Assembly (NCBI GenBank): GCA_023512345.1
Contig: JAILZT010000024.1
Span: 1-64,000 of the forward strand
DNA from: Paenibacillus sp.
Lineage (GTDB): Bacteria > Bacillota > Bacilli > Paenibacillales > Paenibacillaceae
Length of the DNA stretch: 64,000 nucleotides
Reading direction: 5' to 3'
Part shown: piece by piece, positions 25,677-33,581 of the stretch
Position numbering within the stretch: the stretch's first letter is position 1
Layout: each line of letters starts with the position of its first letter
The notes under the pieces: model-generated
Told to the model about the DNA's origin: nothing
Database searches by the model: none
Seen by the model: the letters and a program-made list of their open reading frames with translations, nothing else
Position numbers and translations under genes: made by a program

Positions 25677-26384
25677 TTACTTGGTGATATTAACCGTTTT
25701 GGTCGCAACGTCATAAGTAACCGTTGCTCCCAGTACTCCGGCCAAAGCCCGCACTGGGATGTATGTCGTACCATCATCTAGAATTCCATCAGTTAGTTTT
25801 TTTCCTTCCAATTTAACTGTTACAATGTCATCCTTTTTCACATTCTCCTCCCCCTTTGATTTCAACGCATCATACAAACGACTCCATGGAAATTTAGGAC
25901 CAGGACAGTATGGTTTCCGAACGGGATCAACTTGAAAATGACCCAATACATGTTTTTCATCCAGAATGATAGCTTTACCGTATAATCGCTTAACCTCATC
26001 GCTAATATGCTTGTGAAGCCAAACTGTTGCAGTAAACTGTGCTTCTGTAAGAGTTCCGTCCGTGCCTTCATGTTCTATACTAACTGTGTATTTGTTAGGA
26101 TTAATCGGTGCTAGTTCTTGAATGATTGCTGCTGTTGCTTTTGGCATTGATTCAATCGATATCCCGTTACACCAAGCCATTTTGGTTATATCAACGTATT
26201 GGTGAATCTCTCCTGCCTTAGATACTCCGTAGTGGGCGCTACTAACAGTGTTGCCTGGTGAGGTAAACCATGAATCCATGGATGCCATAGTACCACCACT
26301 GATATGGTCCACAATAGCAATCGGAATGTGTCCACCGCGACCACTGAAGTTTGTATGCTTGCTGCCTTTTTGAATAATCTGCAT
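25677..26384 (-). CDS. Endolysin: N-acetylmuramoyl-L-alanine amidase with stalk domain
   Basis: 235 residues. Amidase_2 (PGRP-like) domain at ~1-175 with zinc ligands His27, His149 and Cys160, plus HYGV and SIEHEG motifs. Residues ~185-235 are a stalk module (DDGTTYIPVRALAGVLGATVTYD), here probably a wall-binding tail. It cleaves peptidoglycan at lysis once the holin opens the membrane. GGGGG precedes the ATG, which overlaps the holin stop (TAATG). Confidence 0.92.
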   Translation of the reverse strand: MQIIQKGSKHTNFSGRGGHIPIAIVDHISGGTMASMDSWFTSPGNTVSSAHYGVSKAGEIHQYVDITKMAWCNGISIESMPKATAAIIQELAPINPNKYTVSIEHEGTDGTLTEAQFTATVWLHKHISDEVKRLYGKAIILDEKHVLGHFQVDPVRKPYCPGPKFPWSRLYDALKSKGEENVKKDDIVTVKLEGKKLTDGILDDGTTYIPVRALAGVLGATVTYDVATKTVNITK

Positions 26385-26650
26385 TACTCATCGACCCCCT
26401 TTTTTGCTTGCTTGACCAACTGATTTCCATATACAGAAAATGCACCGCAAAGAACGCCCTGTATAAGAGAATTGGGGTTCCACCCGAACATCCATATTGC
26501 AAGAATTACTGCTACAAAAGTTACGACATAAACAATGCACCAATCAGGTACAGAGGGTGTCCGCTTCAATATGTAGCCAATCACCCAGCAAACTACAACA
26601 ACGATAAATAATTTCGGATCAATGAAATTGAAAATTGCGTTCCATTCCAT
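26384..26650 (-). CDS. Phage holin (Hol44-type)
   Basis: 88 residues. FIDPKLFIVVVVCWVIGYILK then PDWCIVYVVTFVAVILAIW and LIQGVLCGAFSVYGNQLVKQ, the layout of the phage_holin_5/Hol44 family with two to three helices and a basic tail. Directly upstream of and coupled to the amidase. Confidence 0.88.
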   Translation of the reverse strand: MEWNAIFNFIDPKLFIVVVVCWVIGYILKRTPSVPDWCIVYVVTFVAVILAIWMFGWNPNSLIQGVLCGAFSVYGNQLVKQAKKGVDE

Positions 26651-26670
26651 TACAAATCACCCTTTCATAA

Positions 26671-26874
26671 TTACTTTTTATGTGGAAATCGGTCTTTCAT
26701 TTCCCGAAGCTCACCAATAATGACATCGTACTTCTCCGAGAATTTTCCGAGTAGATCCTGAAGCCTCCCTTCACGTTCCTTATTCGCACGCATTACGTAG
26801 ATTAGCAACCAGACGAATAGTACCGCGAATGGACCTTGCGTTAAGAAATATTTAAGTACATCCATTTCTGTCAC
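26671..26874 (-). CDS. BhlA/UviB holin-like peptide
   Basis: 67 residues. One N-terminal helix (GPFAVLFVWLLIYVM) followed by a charged coiled segment (ANKEREGRLQDLLGKFSEKY), the standard BhlA/UviB build. GTG start with GGGGGAAAG upstream. Adjacent to holin and amidase. Confidence 0.88.
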   Translation of the reverse strand: MTEMDVLKYFLTQGPFAVLFVWLLIYVMRANKEREGRLQDLLGKFSEKYDVIIGELREMKDRFPHKK

Positions 26875-26899
26875 GATCGACTTTCCCCCTCCTGTTCCT

Positions 26900-27109
26900 T
26901 TATTCAGTAGTCTGGTCTGCAGTTTCTGTTTCAGGATCTTCTTTCGGTTGTAACGTAGCTAGCATTTCACCAACCCTATGATCAACTTGTTGCAATATCT
27001 CCAGCTGTCTCCCTGGGAAGTAACTTAAAACAGCTACAATGGATTCAACAATCTCATCAGTTGGCCTTGTAAGATCAAGTGATAATTCAATTTTTTTCAC
27101 AACCGCCAA
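26900..27109 (-). CDS. Small acidic phage protein, 69 aa
   Basis: TTG start with GGAGGAAAACC upstream. N-terminal beta/alpha segment then an acidic tail (PKEDPETETADQ). No recognised family. First gene of the lysis operon after a terminator. Confidence 0.6.
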   Translation of the reverse strand: MAVVKKIELSLDLTRPTDEIVESIVAVLSYFPGRQLEILQQVDHRVGEMLATLQPKEDPETETADQTTE

Positions 27110-27132
27110 AGGTTTTCCTCCTTCCAGACAAT

Positions 27133-27172
27133 AGTAAAAGCCTCTCCCAGTTTTAGTGGGAAAGGCTTTTAT
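27133..27172. terminator. Terminator
   Basis: AAAAGCCTCTCCCA pairs with TGGGAAAGGCTTTT. Separates the tail/stalk genes from the lysis operon. Confidence 0.88.
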
Positions 27173-27227
27173 ATTTATAGGATATATCTATTTGAATGTG
27201 TATTTGCTACGATTATTCAGAATAAAC

Positions 27228-27596
27228 CTAATGCCCAATTTGAGTATCCATGATCAAATCCTCATAATCGTTCAATATTTCCTTAGTGGTATCAAGTTTA
27301 TTTTGTTCCCTTTCATATTCTAACTGCGTTTGCCTAATTTCCTTTGTATGTTCGTATAATGCTTTATTTTCAGGGGATTGATTAGTAAATGTAACAACAA
27401 CCGCGATGACTATTGTAAATATGAAAGAAGCAAAAATGTATGGTGGCCAGTAAATCTTTTTCCTACTTTCTTCTTTTCTGCGTTGAATTTCCGCTCGTTC
27501 TTTTTGTTCCTTTGCCATTAGAGCTTTTATTTCATCCTTTGAAATTACCTTCACCTCCACTCTTTTTATAAAAATGTTCAAGGGGAAATTATTCAT
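27228..27596 (-). CDS. Single-helix coiled-coil membrane protein, 122 aa
   Basis: The ATG overlaps the previous stop (TAATG), so translation is coupled; alternative downstream starts follow GGAGGTGAAG. A basic coiled segment (KEQKERAEIQRRKEESRKK), one membrane helix near 50-72 and a second coil. Spanin-like or accessory lysis role is possible but unproven. Confidence 0.55.
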   Translation of the reverse strand: MNNFPLNIFIKRVEVKVISKDEIKALMAKEQKERAEIQRRKEESRKKIYWPPYIFASFIFTIVIAVVVTFTNQSPENKALYEHTKEIRQTQLEYEREQNKLDTTKEILNDYEDLIMDTQIGH

Positions 27597-28093
27597 TATT
27601 TCATTACTAATTCTAATAATTCCTCTTTGAGTTTTTCGTTTTCAGTAGTTAAGCGAAGAATCTCAGCAGATGTCCTTGTAAAAGATTCTGTAGTCTCATA
27701 TTTATAAAATTGTGAATTTTCCTCATCTCGATAACCTGATTCTTGTATTCCTTTAAGGTTTGCTATTTGCGCCTCATTCCGTTCAATGACTATTCGTATT
27801 TGTGCCATTTTTTCGCTTATTGTAGTATCAACAATTTTGGCTGTTTCGGTATTATCCACTGTTATCGTCTTCCCCTTTACAGCGAGGTTCGTTCCTGTCG
27901 CCTTAGACATTGCAAGGACCGGTACATAAGCCGATCCATTTATTATAACTGCATCAGCAATCTTCTTACCGCCCTGTTCAATACTGTACATTCCGGTAAC
28001 CTTTGCTCCGATCAATGATGCATTGGCGGCAAACCCGATGGAACTTCCGAGTAAAAATGCAACAGCAAAGACTCCGATGATCTTATTCTTCAT
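27596..28093 (-). CDS. Secreted stalk-domain protein, 165 aa
   Basis: ATG at 28093 with GGAGGC upstream. Signal peptide (IIGVFAVAFLLGSSIGFAANA), one stalk module (GKKIADAVIINGSAYVPVLAMSKATG) and a C-terminal coiled coil (LTTENEKLKEELLELV). Chromosomal-style surface protein inside the prophage, so probably a lysogenic conversion gene or acquired host gene. Confidence 0.72.
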   Translation of the reverse strand: MKNKIIGVFAVAFLLGSSIGFAANASLIGAKVTGMYSIEQGGKKIADAVIINGSAYVPVLAMSKATGTNLAVKGKTITVDNTETAKIVDTTISEKMAQIRIVIERNEAQIANLKGIQESGYRDEENSQFYKYETTESFTRTSAEILRLTTENEKLKEELLELVMK

Positions 28094-28163
28094 GGTATAG
28101 CCTCCTGAATCTATTGATTCCATTAATTATATCCAAAAGGCATATAACATAAAAGGAGATTCT

Positions 28164-30284
28164 TTACACTGGAATGTTTACTATTGCAAGTTGTGCTCCA
28201 GTAGCACTGAATAGTTTAAGATTGCGTGAAGTAGGATCAAAGGACATATTAGTTGCAGTTATCGTACGATCTGCTTTTGCGGCCATCTCTGATGCAACAA
28301 CTATTCGGTTACTTGATACGGGAGTTCCAACATAACTTTCACCGTTAAGTGTTATAGCCAGCCCACTCAATATAAGATATAAGCCACTGTCGATCCTTAT
28401 ATCATTACCTGCACGAATTTTCAATTCATTACTATTGTCAGAGGTTGTATACGACATATAAGCCTGATATCCGCCGTTATTGACAAACTCAATCCGTCTG
28501 TCTCCAAGCGACCCCGATATCCCCATATACAGATTTGAACCTATCCGAGCATCTTTCGTGACATTAATATCTGTATCTGATGTAATATTTCCACCAGTAA
28601 TTATTGAACTTGTGATCACTCCTTTAAAATGCCCATCTTCCGCTGTCATAACGCCTGCCGAAGTAACTGTAAACTTCCCACTACCTACATTGATCGAAGA
28701 TCCAATTATAGCGCCTCCACCAAATGTAGAACCATTTATGACGGCGCTACTGGCTGTTAATTTATTTGCTAACAGATTACCGGCCATATCTACTCGAAAT
28801 GGTGCGCTATTGAAGTCTGAATGTCCTGAGGCGATACCATGAGTGTTAATCTGGGTAACGTTATTGTCGCTTCCTATAAGCATTGAAACAAATGCCCCGA
28901 GTTGCCCTGTTATTACTTCCGCAAGAATTCCTCCAGCTGTAATGGCTGAACGTACTGTTTGCCACCCATCCGTAGAGATCCCGAGACCAGCAGAAGTGAA
29001 TCTTACCTGATCTAAGGGATTAGATTTAGACTGAGCTAAAATACCACCATCCGTTGGATACAGAAGTTCTGTTTTAGAGTTATTGATATCTGTGATGACT
29101 TGTTTAGCAACAGCTTCGAAGAGCTCTGTTCTAATACGTCCATTACTGAATAAACCATCCACCAACTTTTTACTCTTATCAAGGTCGGCAATAATATCAT
29201 CATAGTCACGCTGTATAACATTAGCTATTGTGGCTTGAGCATGTTTTTCTTTGGTAAATGGGTATTCTGTGAGCTCAGTAATCCTAGCCTTCAATTTAAC
29301 CATTTCCATATCTGGATCGTGGCAGTATGCAGTGTCTCCGAGATTAGGTTTTATTTCATCATAATCGATCTTGTACAAATCCGCGCCATCTGCAGTTACT
29401 TCAAAAGTGGGTATTTCCTTTTCACGCAGGGTCTTACGTGCGACCTCCAACAAATCTGCTACATCTTCAATATCTTGCTCAATAATCTCACCATCGAAAT
29501 AAGGAACAGAATCACTGGACCATGTCGCAGCAAATGGAGATACCAAGTAGTTCACTTTCAAGATTCCAGATACAATGGCTCCAGGTATCAACTCTAGAAG
29601 CCCTCTCTCTTCGTCTGTAAGGATAGATGATGGCTGGCCTATCCAAGTTCTACCATCCTTCATTTGGCAGTACAGACGCGTTACAAGCGAACTAGCATCA
29701 TCTTTGAATTGGTCAGAAACAATGTTCTTTTTGATGCGGTACTGCATTCCATTGTCTACACCTATTTTTTTCTTAAGGTGAATGACAAAGTTGTCTGGTT
29801 CAACTTCACATCCATACATTTCTATGATCTTATTAAGGGCTTGAAGGCAGTTGCCTTGCCCGAAATCCTTTACGTCATGTAAGTCAAAGGTATCGTCAAT
29901 TGAAAATGTGAATCGTCCGCCAGTTGCGGCAGATATGAGATTGGTCAGTTGCGATATTTGTACACCATAGGCTTCATCAATATAGGATGCATACGGGAAC
30001 TTGAAATCTGTTAGTTTAAACATCACATGACTACAAACGATTGATGCCGTTAGCTTCCGATCCTCACGCACCCTTGACCGACTATTAATAACGTAAAACT
30101 GGCCACGTTCATCTTTAACGTGGCCCTTAATCAATAATTTTTCGCGGTAATCTTCGGATATCATTGGAACCAGAAAGTTAAGCTCATAATCCGAATTAAT
30201 ACGCCGTTTCCGCTGGATATCATAAGCACTTTTCAATATGCCGTTACGACTCATGTTTTTGTCATACGATTGAAGATATCCCAA
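28164..30284 (-). CDS. Prophage endopeptidase tail / tail spike protein
   Basis: 706 residues, TTG start with GGAGG upstream. The first ~370 residues match prophage tail endopeptidase (Tal-like) proteins (SDYELNFLVPM, VKDERGQFYVINSRSR). The middle is helical; the C-terminal ~230 residues are Gly/Ser/Thr-rich beta repeats (SSIITGGNITSDTDINVTKDA) like a fibre shaft. It sits at the tail tip, helping attachment and wall penetration. Confidence 0.8.
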   Translation of the reverse strand: MGYLQSYDKNMSRNGILKSAYDIQRKRRINSDYELNFLVPMISEDYREKLLIKGHVKDERGQFYVINSRSRVREDRKLTASIVCSHVMFKLTDFKFPYASYIDEAYGVQISQLTNLISAATGGRFTFSIDDTFDLHDVKDFGQGNCLQALNKIIEMYGCEVEPDNFVIHLKKKIGVDNGMQYRIKKNIVSDQFKDDASSLVTRLYCQMKDGRTWIGQPSSILTDEERGLLELIPGAIVSGILKVNYLVSPFAATWSSDSVPYFDGEIIEQDIEDVADLLEVARKTLREKEIPTFEVTADGADLYKIDYDEIKPNLGDTAYCHDPDMEMVKLKARITELTEYPFTKEKHAQATIANVIQRDYDDIIADLDKSKKLVDGLFSNGRIRTELFEAVAKQVITDINNSKTELLYPTDGGILAQSKSNPLDQVRFTSAGLGISTDGWQTVRSAITAGGILAEVITGQLGAFVSMLIGSDNNVTQINTHGIASGHSDFNSAPFRVDMAGNLLANKLTASSAVINGSTFGGGAIIGSSINVGSGKFTVTSAGVMTAEDGHFKGVITSSIITGGNITSDTDINVTKDARIGSNLYMGISGSLGDRRIEFVNNGGYQAYMSYTTSDNSNELKIRAGNDIRIDSGLYLILSGLAITLNGESYVGTPVSSNRIVVASEMAAKADRTITATNMSFDPTSRNLKLFSATGAQLAIVNIPV

Positions 30285-30297
30285 TGAAGAACCTCCT

Positions 30298-30816
30298 TTA
30301 ATACAGATACTTGTCTCGGTGAGTAATACGAGTTAAAACGGATCTAGTAGTTTCAGGATCTTCATATCTGATTTTATTAACACCAAATACAAGATCAAAA
30401 GGATCTCCCTCTACAAGATGAAGTATGTTTTGTCCGTTTTTAGTTATCCTCATCTTTTTTGCATCAATAACAATCCGCTCCCCAGGAGCAAAGTTACCAG
30501 TGAACGTGATTTCATCTGTATGTGTATATTTCACAACATTCTCAAATTCAGTCATGAATTCAAACAAAGCGTACATGTTAATTTCACGAACCATTACAGG
30601 GTTAAATTCCGTCATAAATTCGAACTGAGCTAAGAAAGTTAGTTCTCGAGTCAATGGGGATACATATTCAGTAAGAAATTCAAAGGCCGCCGGCATAGAC
30701 ATCTCCAAATTAAGAGGTGTCTGCATTTCAGTCTTGAATTCAAACTCAATGGAGAGCAACACCTCCGGCGCATAAGGTCTATCAAAAGTTAATCGGTTAA
30801 AAGAACCTCCAAACAT
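30298..30816 (-). CDS. Tail protein with four exact 20-residue repeats
   Basis: 172 residues. FEFxTE occurs at 25, 45, 65 and 85, an exact 20-residue (60 bp) period covering residues ~22-92, with conserved TRE/VRE and a hydrophobic residue before FEF. The C-terminal ~80 residues (APGERIVIDAKKMRITKNG then DLVFGVNKIRYED) resemble the outer domain of siphophage tail proteins. 13 bp upstream of the tail spike gene. Probably structural at the tail tip. Confidence 0.65.
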   Translation of the reverse strand: MFGGSFNRLTFDRPYAPEVLLSIEFEFKTEMQTPLNLEMSMPAAFEFLTEYVSPLTRELTFLAQFEFMTEFNPVMVREINMYALFEFMTEFENVVKYTHTDEITFTGNFAPGERIVIDAKKMRITKNGQNILHLVEGDPFDLVFGVNKIRYEDPETTRSVLTRITHRDKYLY

Positions 30817-30875
30817 AATTGCCTCCTTTCTGCCAAGGAAATGTTTCCTTAGCGTTTGAACTATAGATATCCACC

Positions 30876-31064
30876 TTAACCACCATTATTAGCCACTAAT
30901 TGCGTTAATTGTTCTTTAAGGGTGGATAATTCATATTCTAATGAGGCGATTCGTTCAGCATCCGTAGGTTCATAAGTGACTTCGTCTTCTGTCGGAATAA
31001 CGTCTGGTATGTTTATCATTTCAGACACACCAGTTAATGCATTGTATTCGAGTTGCTTCGTCAT
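30876..31064 (-). CDS. Small phage tail-region protein, 62 aa
   Basis: ATG overlaps the previous TGA (ATGA). Acidic, with a C-terminal coiled coil (ASLEYELSTLKEQLTQLV); looks like the small XkdW-type proteins that follow fibre genes. Function unknown. Confidence 0.65.
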   Translation of the reverse strand: MTKQLEYNALTGVSEMINIPDVIPTEDEVTYEPTDAERIASLEYELSTLKEQLTQLVANNGG

Positions 31065-31213
31065 CCTTCGAACACCTCCACCATAGATCCGTTAGCTAAA
31101 TATGCAGGACTTGAAGCATATAACCCAGCATATATCGCTGCAAAAGTATCTGTTGAAGTGTTAAAAGTGTTGCTTTGCCTACCATCTGCCCCACTAGCCC
31201 CCGCTGTTGTCAT
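31061..31213 (-). CDS. Very small overlapping phage protein, ~50 aa
   Basis: ATG at 31213 lies inside the end of the collagen-like gene and the stop forms ATGA with the next gene, so coupling is likely on both sides. Small residues dominate (FAAIYAGLYASSPAYLANG). No ribosome site of its own. Unknown. Confidence 0.5.
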   Translation of the reverse strand: MTTAGASGADGRQSNTFNTSTDTFAAIYAGLYASSPAYLANGSMVEVFEG

Positions 31214-32225
31214 AATAATAGGCAGAATAAACAGCTTCAATACTCCTACGAGGCAAACTTCCGTCAATGGTTACACTCAGACGTGATCCTTTGCTTCCTA
31301 TCCTTCCAATGTTGAAATTAGCTCCGCCTAGAGGGTTCGGACCCAACTCACCATTGGCAGGCCATTCGTTAGGACGTATATCACAACCATATGTCTTATC
31401 GTCTAAACTGGAAAAAAGGAAGGCATTAACTTTTACCTTGTTTCTGGAACCTAAATTCGAAATCACGATGCTACGAATGACTGCTTTCTGAAAGTGGAAT
31501 TTCATAGAATTGGAACCCAGCGCTGTGATATCAACAGCAGCCCCGCCATTATTCAATGATATTTGAAAAGTGTTTGTTGTCGCATTGGTGACGTAGTAAT
31601 GTACCTGTGCCATACCTATTGGGTAAAGCATACCGCCCCACTGCGATACACCTGGCGTGATCGTCCATGCTGGAAATATGATCGTCCCATTTGTAAGGCC
31701 GTGCCCCGCTGCGGTAAATGTATCCGTGGTAATGTCTATTGAAGTATGTTGTATAACTGGATTGCCGTTGTAAGTATATGGCCCAGATAACGATGCACCA
31801 CCCCCACCACTACCAGAAGGACCCGTAGGACCTTGAATCCCCTGAACCCCTTGCGGACCAGTTAAACCTGTATCTCCTTGGGGGCCTGCTGGACCCTGTA
31901 GACCTTGTAGTCCATCCGTTCCTTTCGGACCTATCTCTCCTTGAATACCCTGAATCCCTTGTGGGCCAATTAGTCCTTGGATTCCCTGCGGACCCGTTAG
32001 CCCGATTGGACCCGCAGGACCAGTTAAACCTATCGGACCAATAGGGCCAACTATACCCTGCGGTCCAATTTCTCCCTGAGCACCGATTGGTCCGACTGGT
32101 CCCGTTTCTCCTCTAGGTCCTCGTGGGCCAGTGGTTCCAGGTAATCCAGATCCACCGCCACCTAAACTGATTATTATAGGAACAGGTGGTGGTGTAGGAG
32201 TAACGACTATAGGCACATTGTTCAT
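31194..32225 (-). CDS. Collagen-like fibre protein
   Basis: 343 residues. About 37 Gly-X-Y triplets at residues 27-140 (LPGTTGPRGPRGETGPVGP and on) between a Pro-rich N-terminus and a ~200-residue beta-rich C-terminal head. Phage collagen-like proteins form trimeric fibres for adsorption. Its ATG overlaps the TGA of the restored frame of the upstream gene. Confidence 0.88.
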   Translation of the reverse strand: MNNVPIVVTPTPPPVPIIISLGGGGSGLPGTTGPRGPRGETGPVGPIGAQGEIGPQGIVGPIGPIGLTGPAGPIGLTGPQGIQGLIGPQGIQGIQGEIGPKGTDGLQGLQGPAGPQGDTGLTGPQGVQGIQGPTGPSGSGGGGASLSGPYTYNGNPVIQHTSIDITTDTFTAAGHGLTNGTIIFPAWTITPGVSQWGGMLYPIGMAQVHYYVTNATTNTFQISLNNGGAAVDITALGSNSMKFHFQKAVIRSIVISNLGSRNKVKVNAFLFSSLDDKTYGCDIRPNEWPANGELGPNPLGGANFNIGRIGSKGSRLSVTIDGSLPRRSIEAVYSAYYYDNSGG

Positions 32226-32538
32226 TGCGTCACATCCTTTAGAACTTTAATCGTGAGAGTGTTTGAACTGATAGTATTAGTATCTTCAGCGGTAAGTGAT
32301 ACGTGCGTTCAATGTCCGTGTAGAGAATATCAATCGGCCAGTTTTTCGTATTTGCGACTGTTAATATAAAAGTGTGTGGTTCGGAGGTTTCGGATATAAC
32401 TACTTCGGAAATCAAATCCCCAATGCTGTCCCTCACTTCTGACCTCAACTCGGATGCAGCGACTCCCTCCCAGATGATCGGATATATAAAAGTATCTCCA
32501 CGTTTTATTGTCATGTCGGTCTTTACATTAATGTCCAT
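32222..32538 (-). pseudogene. BppU-like baseplate protein with a frameshift
   Basis: The N-terminal ~80 codons read VKTDMTIKRGDTFIYPIIW, a BppU-N-like start. After DIERT (about 32301-32306) the annotated frame gives an unlikely Leu-rich tail, whereas the frame one base earlier reads VSLTAEDTNTISSNTLTIKV and LKDVTQ, stopping in a TGA that overlaps the next ATG (ATGA). One base is missing. True inactivation or sequencing error. Confidence 0.75.
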
Positions 32539-32555
32539 CTACTTGGCCTCCTTGT

Positions 32556-32587
32556 AAAAAAGATAGCCCCCGGATCATCTCCGAGGG
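32556..32587 (-). terminator. Terminator
   Basis: GCCCTCGGA pairs with TCCGGGGGC, then TATCTTTTTT on the minus strand. Ends the Ntn hydrolase gene. Confidence 0.85.
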
Positions 32588-32593
32588 CAATGC

Positions 32594-33250
32594 CTACTTT
32601 TGTTTATGTCTGTAAAAAAATTGTTCATCTTTAGTTAATATCAATAAATCTATCGGTCCGCCACAACTTGAATATCCTTTTTTAAATCTGCCGAACTTGA
32701 TTTGAATGTCAATTAGAAACTCAGTTAAATCGATAGCATCACCTAAAGGCATGAAATGAAAATCTATTTTCATTGGGTTGGGTCCCTGAAGTAAATTGCT
32801 TACTCCATCCGCATCTCCATGCCACAGGAGGTTATAAATGACTTTACCTTCTTGGGAATGGTTGAATCGTTGACAAGAAAATCTATCCACAAGGAACACA
32901 TAAGGTATTCCCTCGAAATAGCCACAAATTTGCACACTCATTATAGCTGTATCTAAAGTTTCATTTAAGTACTTCATAAATTTCAAACAAACTTCTTCAA
33001 CGCTATCATCTTCGTTTAGATATTCATTATCAAATACACGAATGTAATCTGATAATATTCTTTTGTTGACGTATGCTTCACCACTTGATGATAAACCATA
33101 AGGAACTTTCTTAAGCAGAAACAATTTGTTCATGTTATCAGATTGTACGGTTTTTGGAGAACCCTCTAAATCATGATCAGTGCAAGTCAGCCTGCTGTCG
33201 GATCCCATTACTATTCCTTCTTGAATATACGTAGATACCAGAATTGTCAA
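32594..33250 (-). CDS. HslV/proteasome-beta-like Ntn hydrolase
   Basis: 218 residues from TTG 33250, with AGGGGGAG upstream. After Met removal the N-terminus is Thr1 (TILVSTYIQEGIVMGSDSR), placing Asp17 and Arg19 exactly as in proteasome beta and HslV subunits. NKLFLLKKVPYGLSSSG then matches the Lys33 segment (here Lys41 after an 8-residue insertion). So a threonine peptidase fold is likely; activity, ring assembly and ATPase partner are unknown, and no HslU is nearby. It lies alone between two terminators inside tail genes, the mark of an added cargo gene. Confidence 0.65.
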   Translation of the reverse strand: MTILVSTYIQEGIVMGSDSRLTCTDHDLEGSPKTVQSDNMNKLFLLKKVPYGLSSSGEAYVNKRILSDYIRVFDNEYLNEDDSVEEVCLKFMKYLNETLDTAIMSVQICGYFEGIPYVFLVDRFSCQRFNHSQEGKVIYNLLWHGDADGVSNLLQGPNPMKIDFHFMPLGDAIDLTEFLIDIQIKFGRFKKGYSSCGGPIDLLILTKDEQFFYRHKQK

Positions 33251-33530
33251 ATAAACTCCCCCTATACGAATAAATTCTCCATATAGGTAGGAAGTCCTTT
33301 TGGACATCTCTCGATTTACTGAAAAGACCCAGTAATTTGACCATTACTTTTATAAAGCTGACAAGAAATTTGAACTTTCAAGATTGACTTATCGAGGACC
33401 AAATTTTCTGCTTGATTTGATGCTCTATAATAACTCTCTCTAAGGTTGCAATTAGATTGCTCCTTACAACTGTCGCATTGATTCAAATCTCCTCATCCTC
33501 TCATAATACTTTTTATCCACTGAGGGCAAA
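33251..33530. other. Intergenic region, probable cargo-gene promoter
   Basis: 280 bp without a supported gene. It lies between the tail fibre terminator and the Ntn hydrolase, so it should hold the promoter for the latter. TATAA-like and TTGTCA/TTGAAA sequences exist, but I cannot fix a convincing pair. Confidence 0.4.
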
Positions 33531-33553
33531 ATAAAAACGCCTCAATGGGCGTT
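33531..33553 (-). terminator. Terminator
   Basis: AACGCC/GGCGTT hairpin followed by TTTTATTTT on the minus strand, after the large fibre gene. Confidence 0.78.
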
Positions 33554-33581
33554 ACCGTTCTTTACTTTATCGCCTAAATTG

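Noticed and set aside
31267..31491. Plus-strand open frame under the collagen-like gene
   Set aside because: Antisense shadow of the fibre gene without ribosome site.
31800..32150. Possible CRISPR-like or minisatellite array
   Set aside because: The periodicity is the Gly-X-Y coding repeat of the collagen-like protein; no spacer structure.
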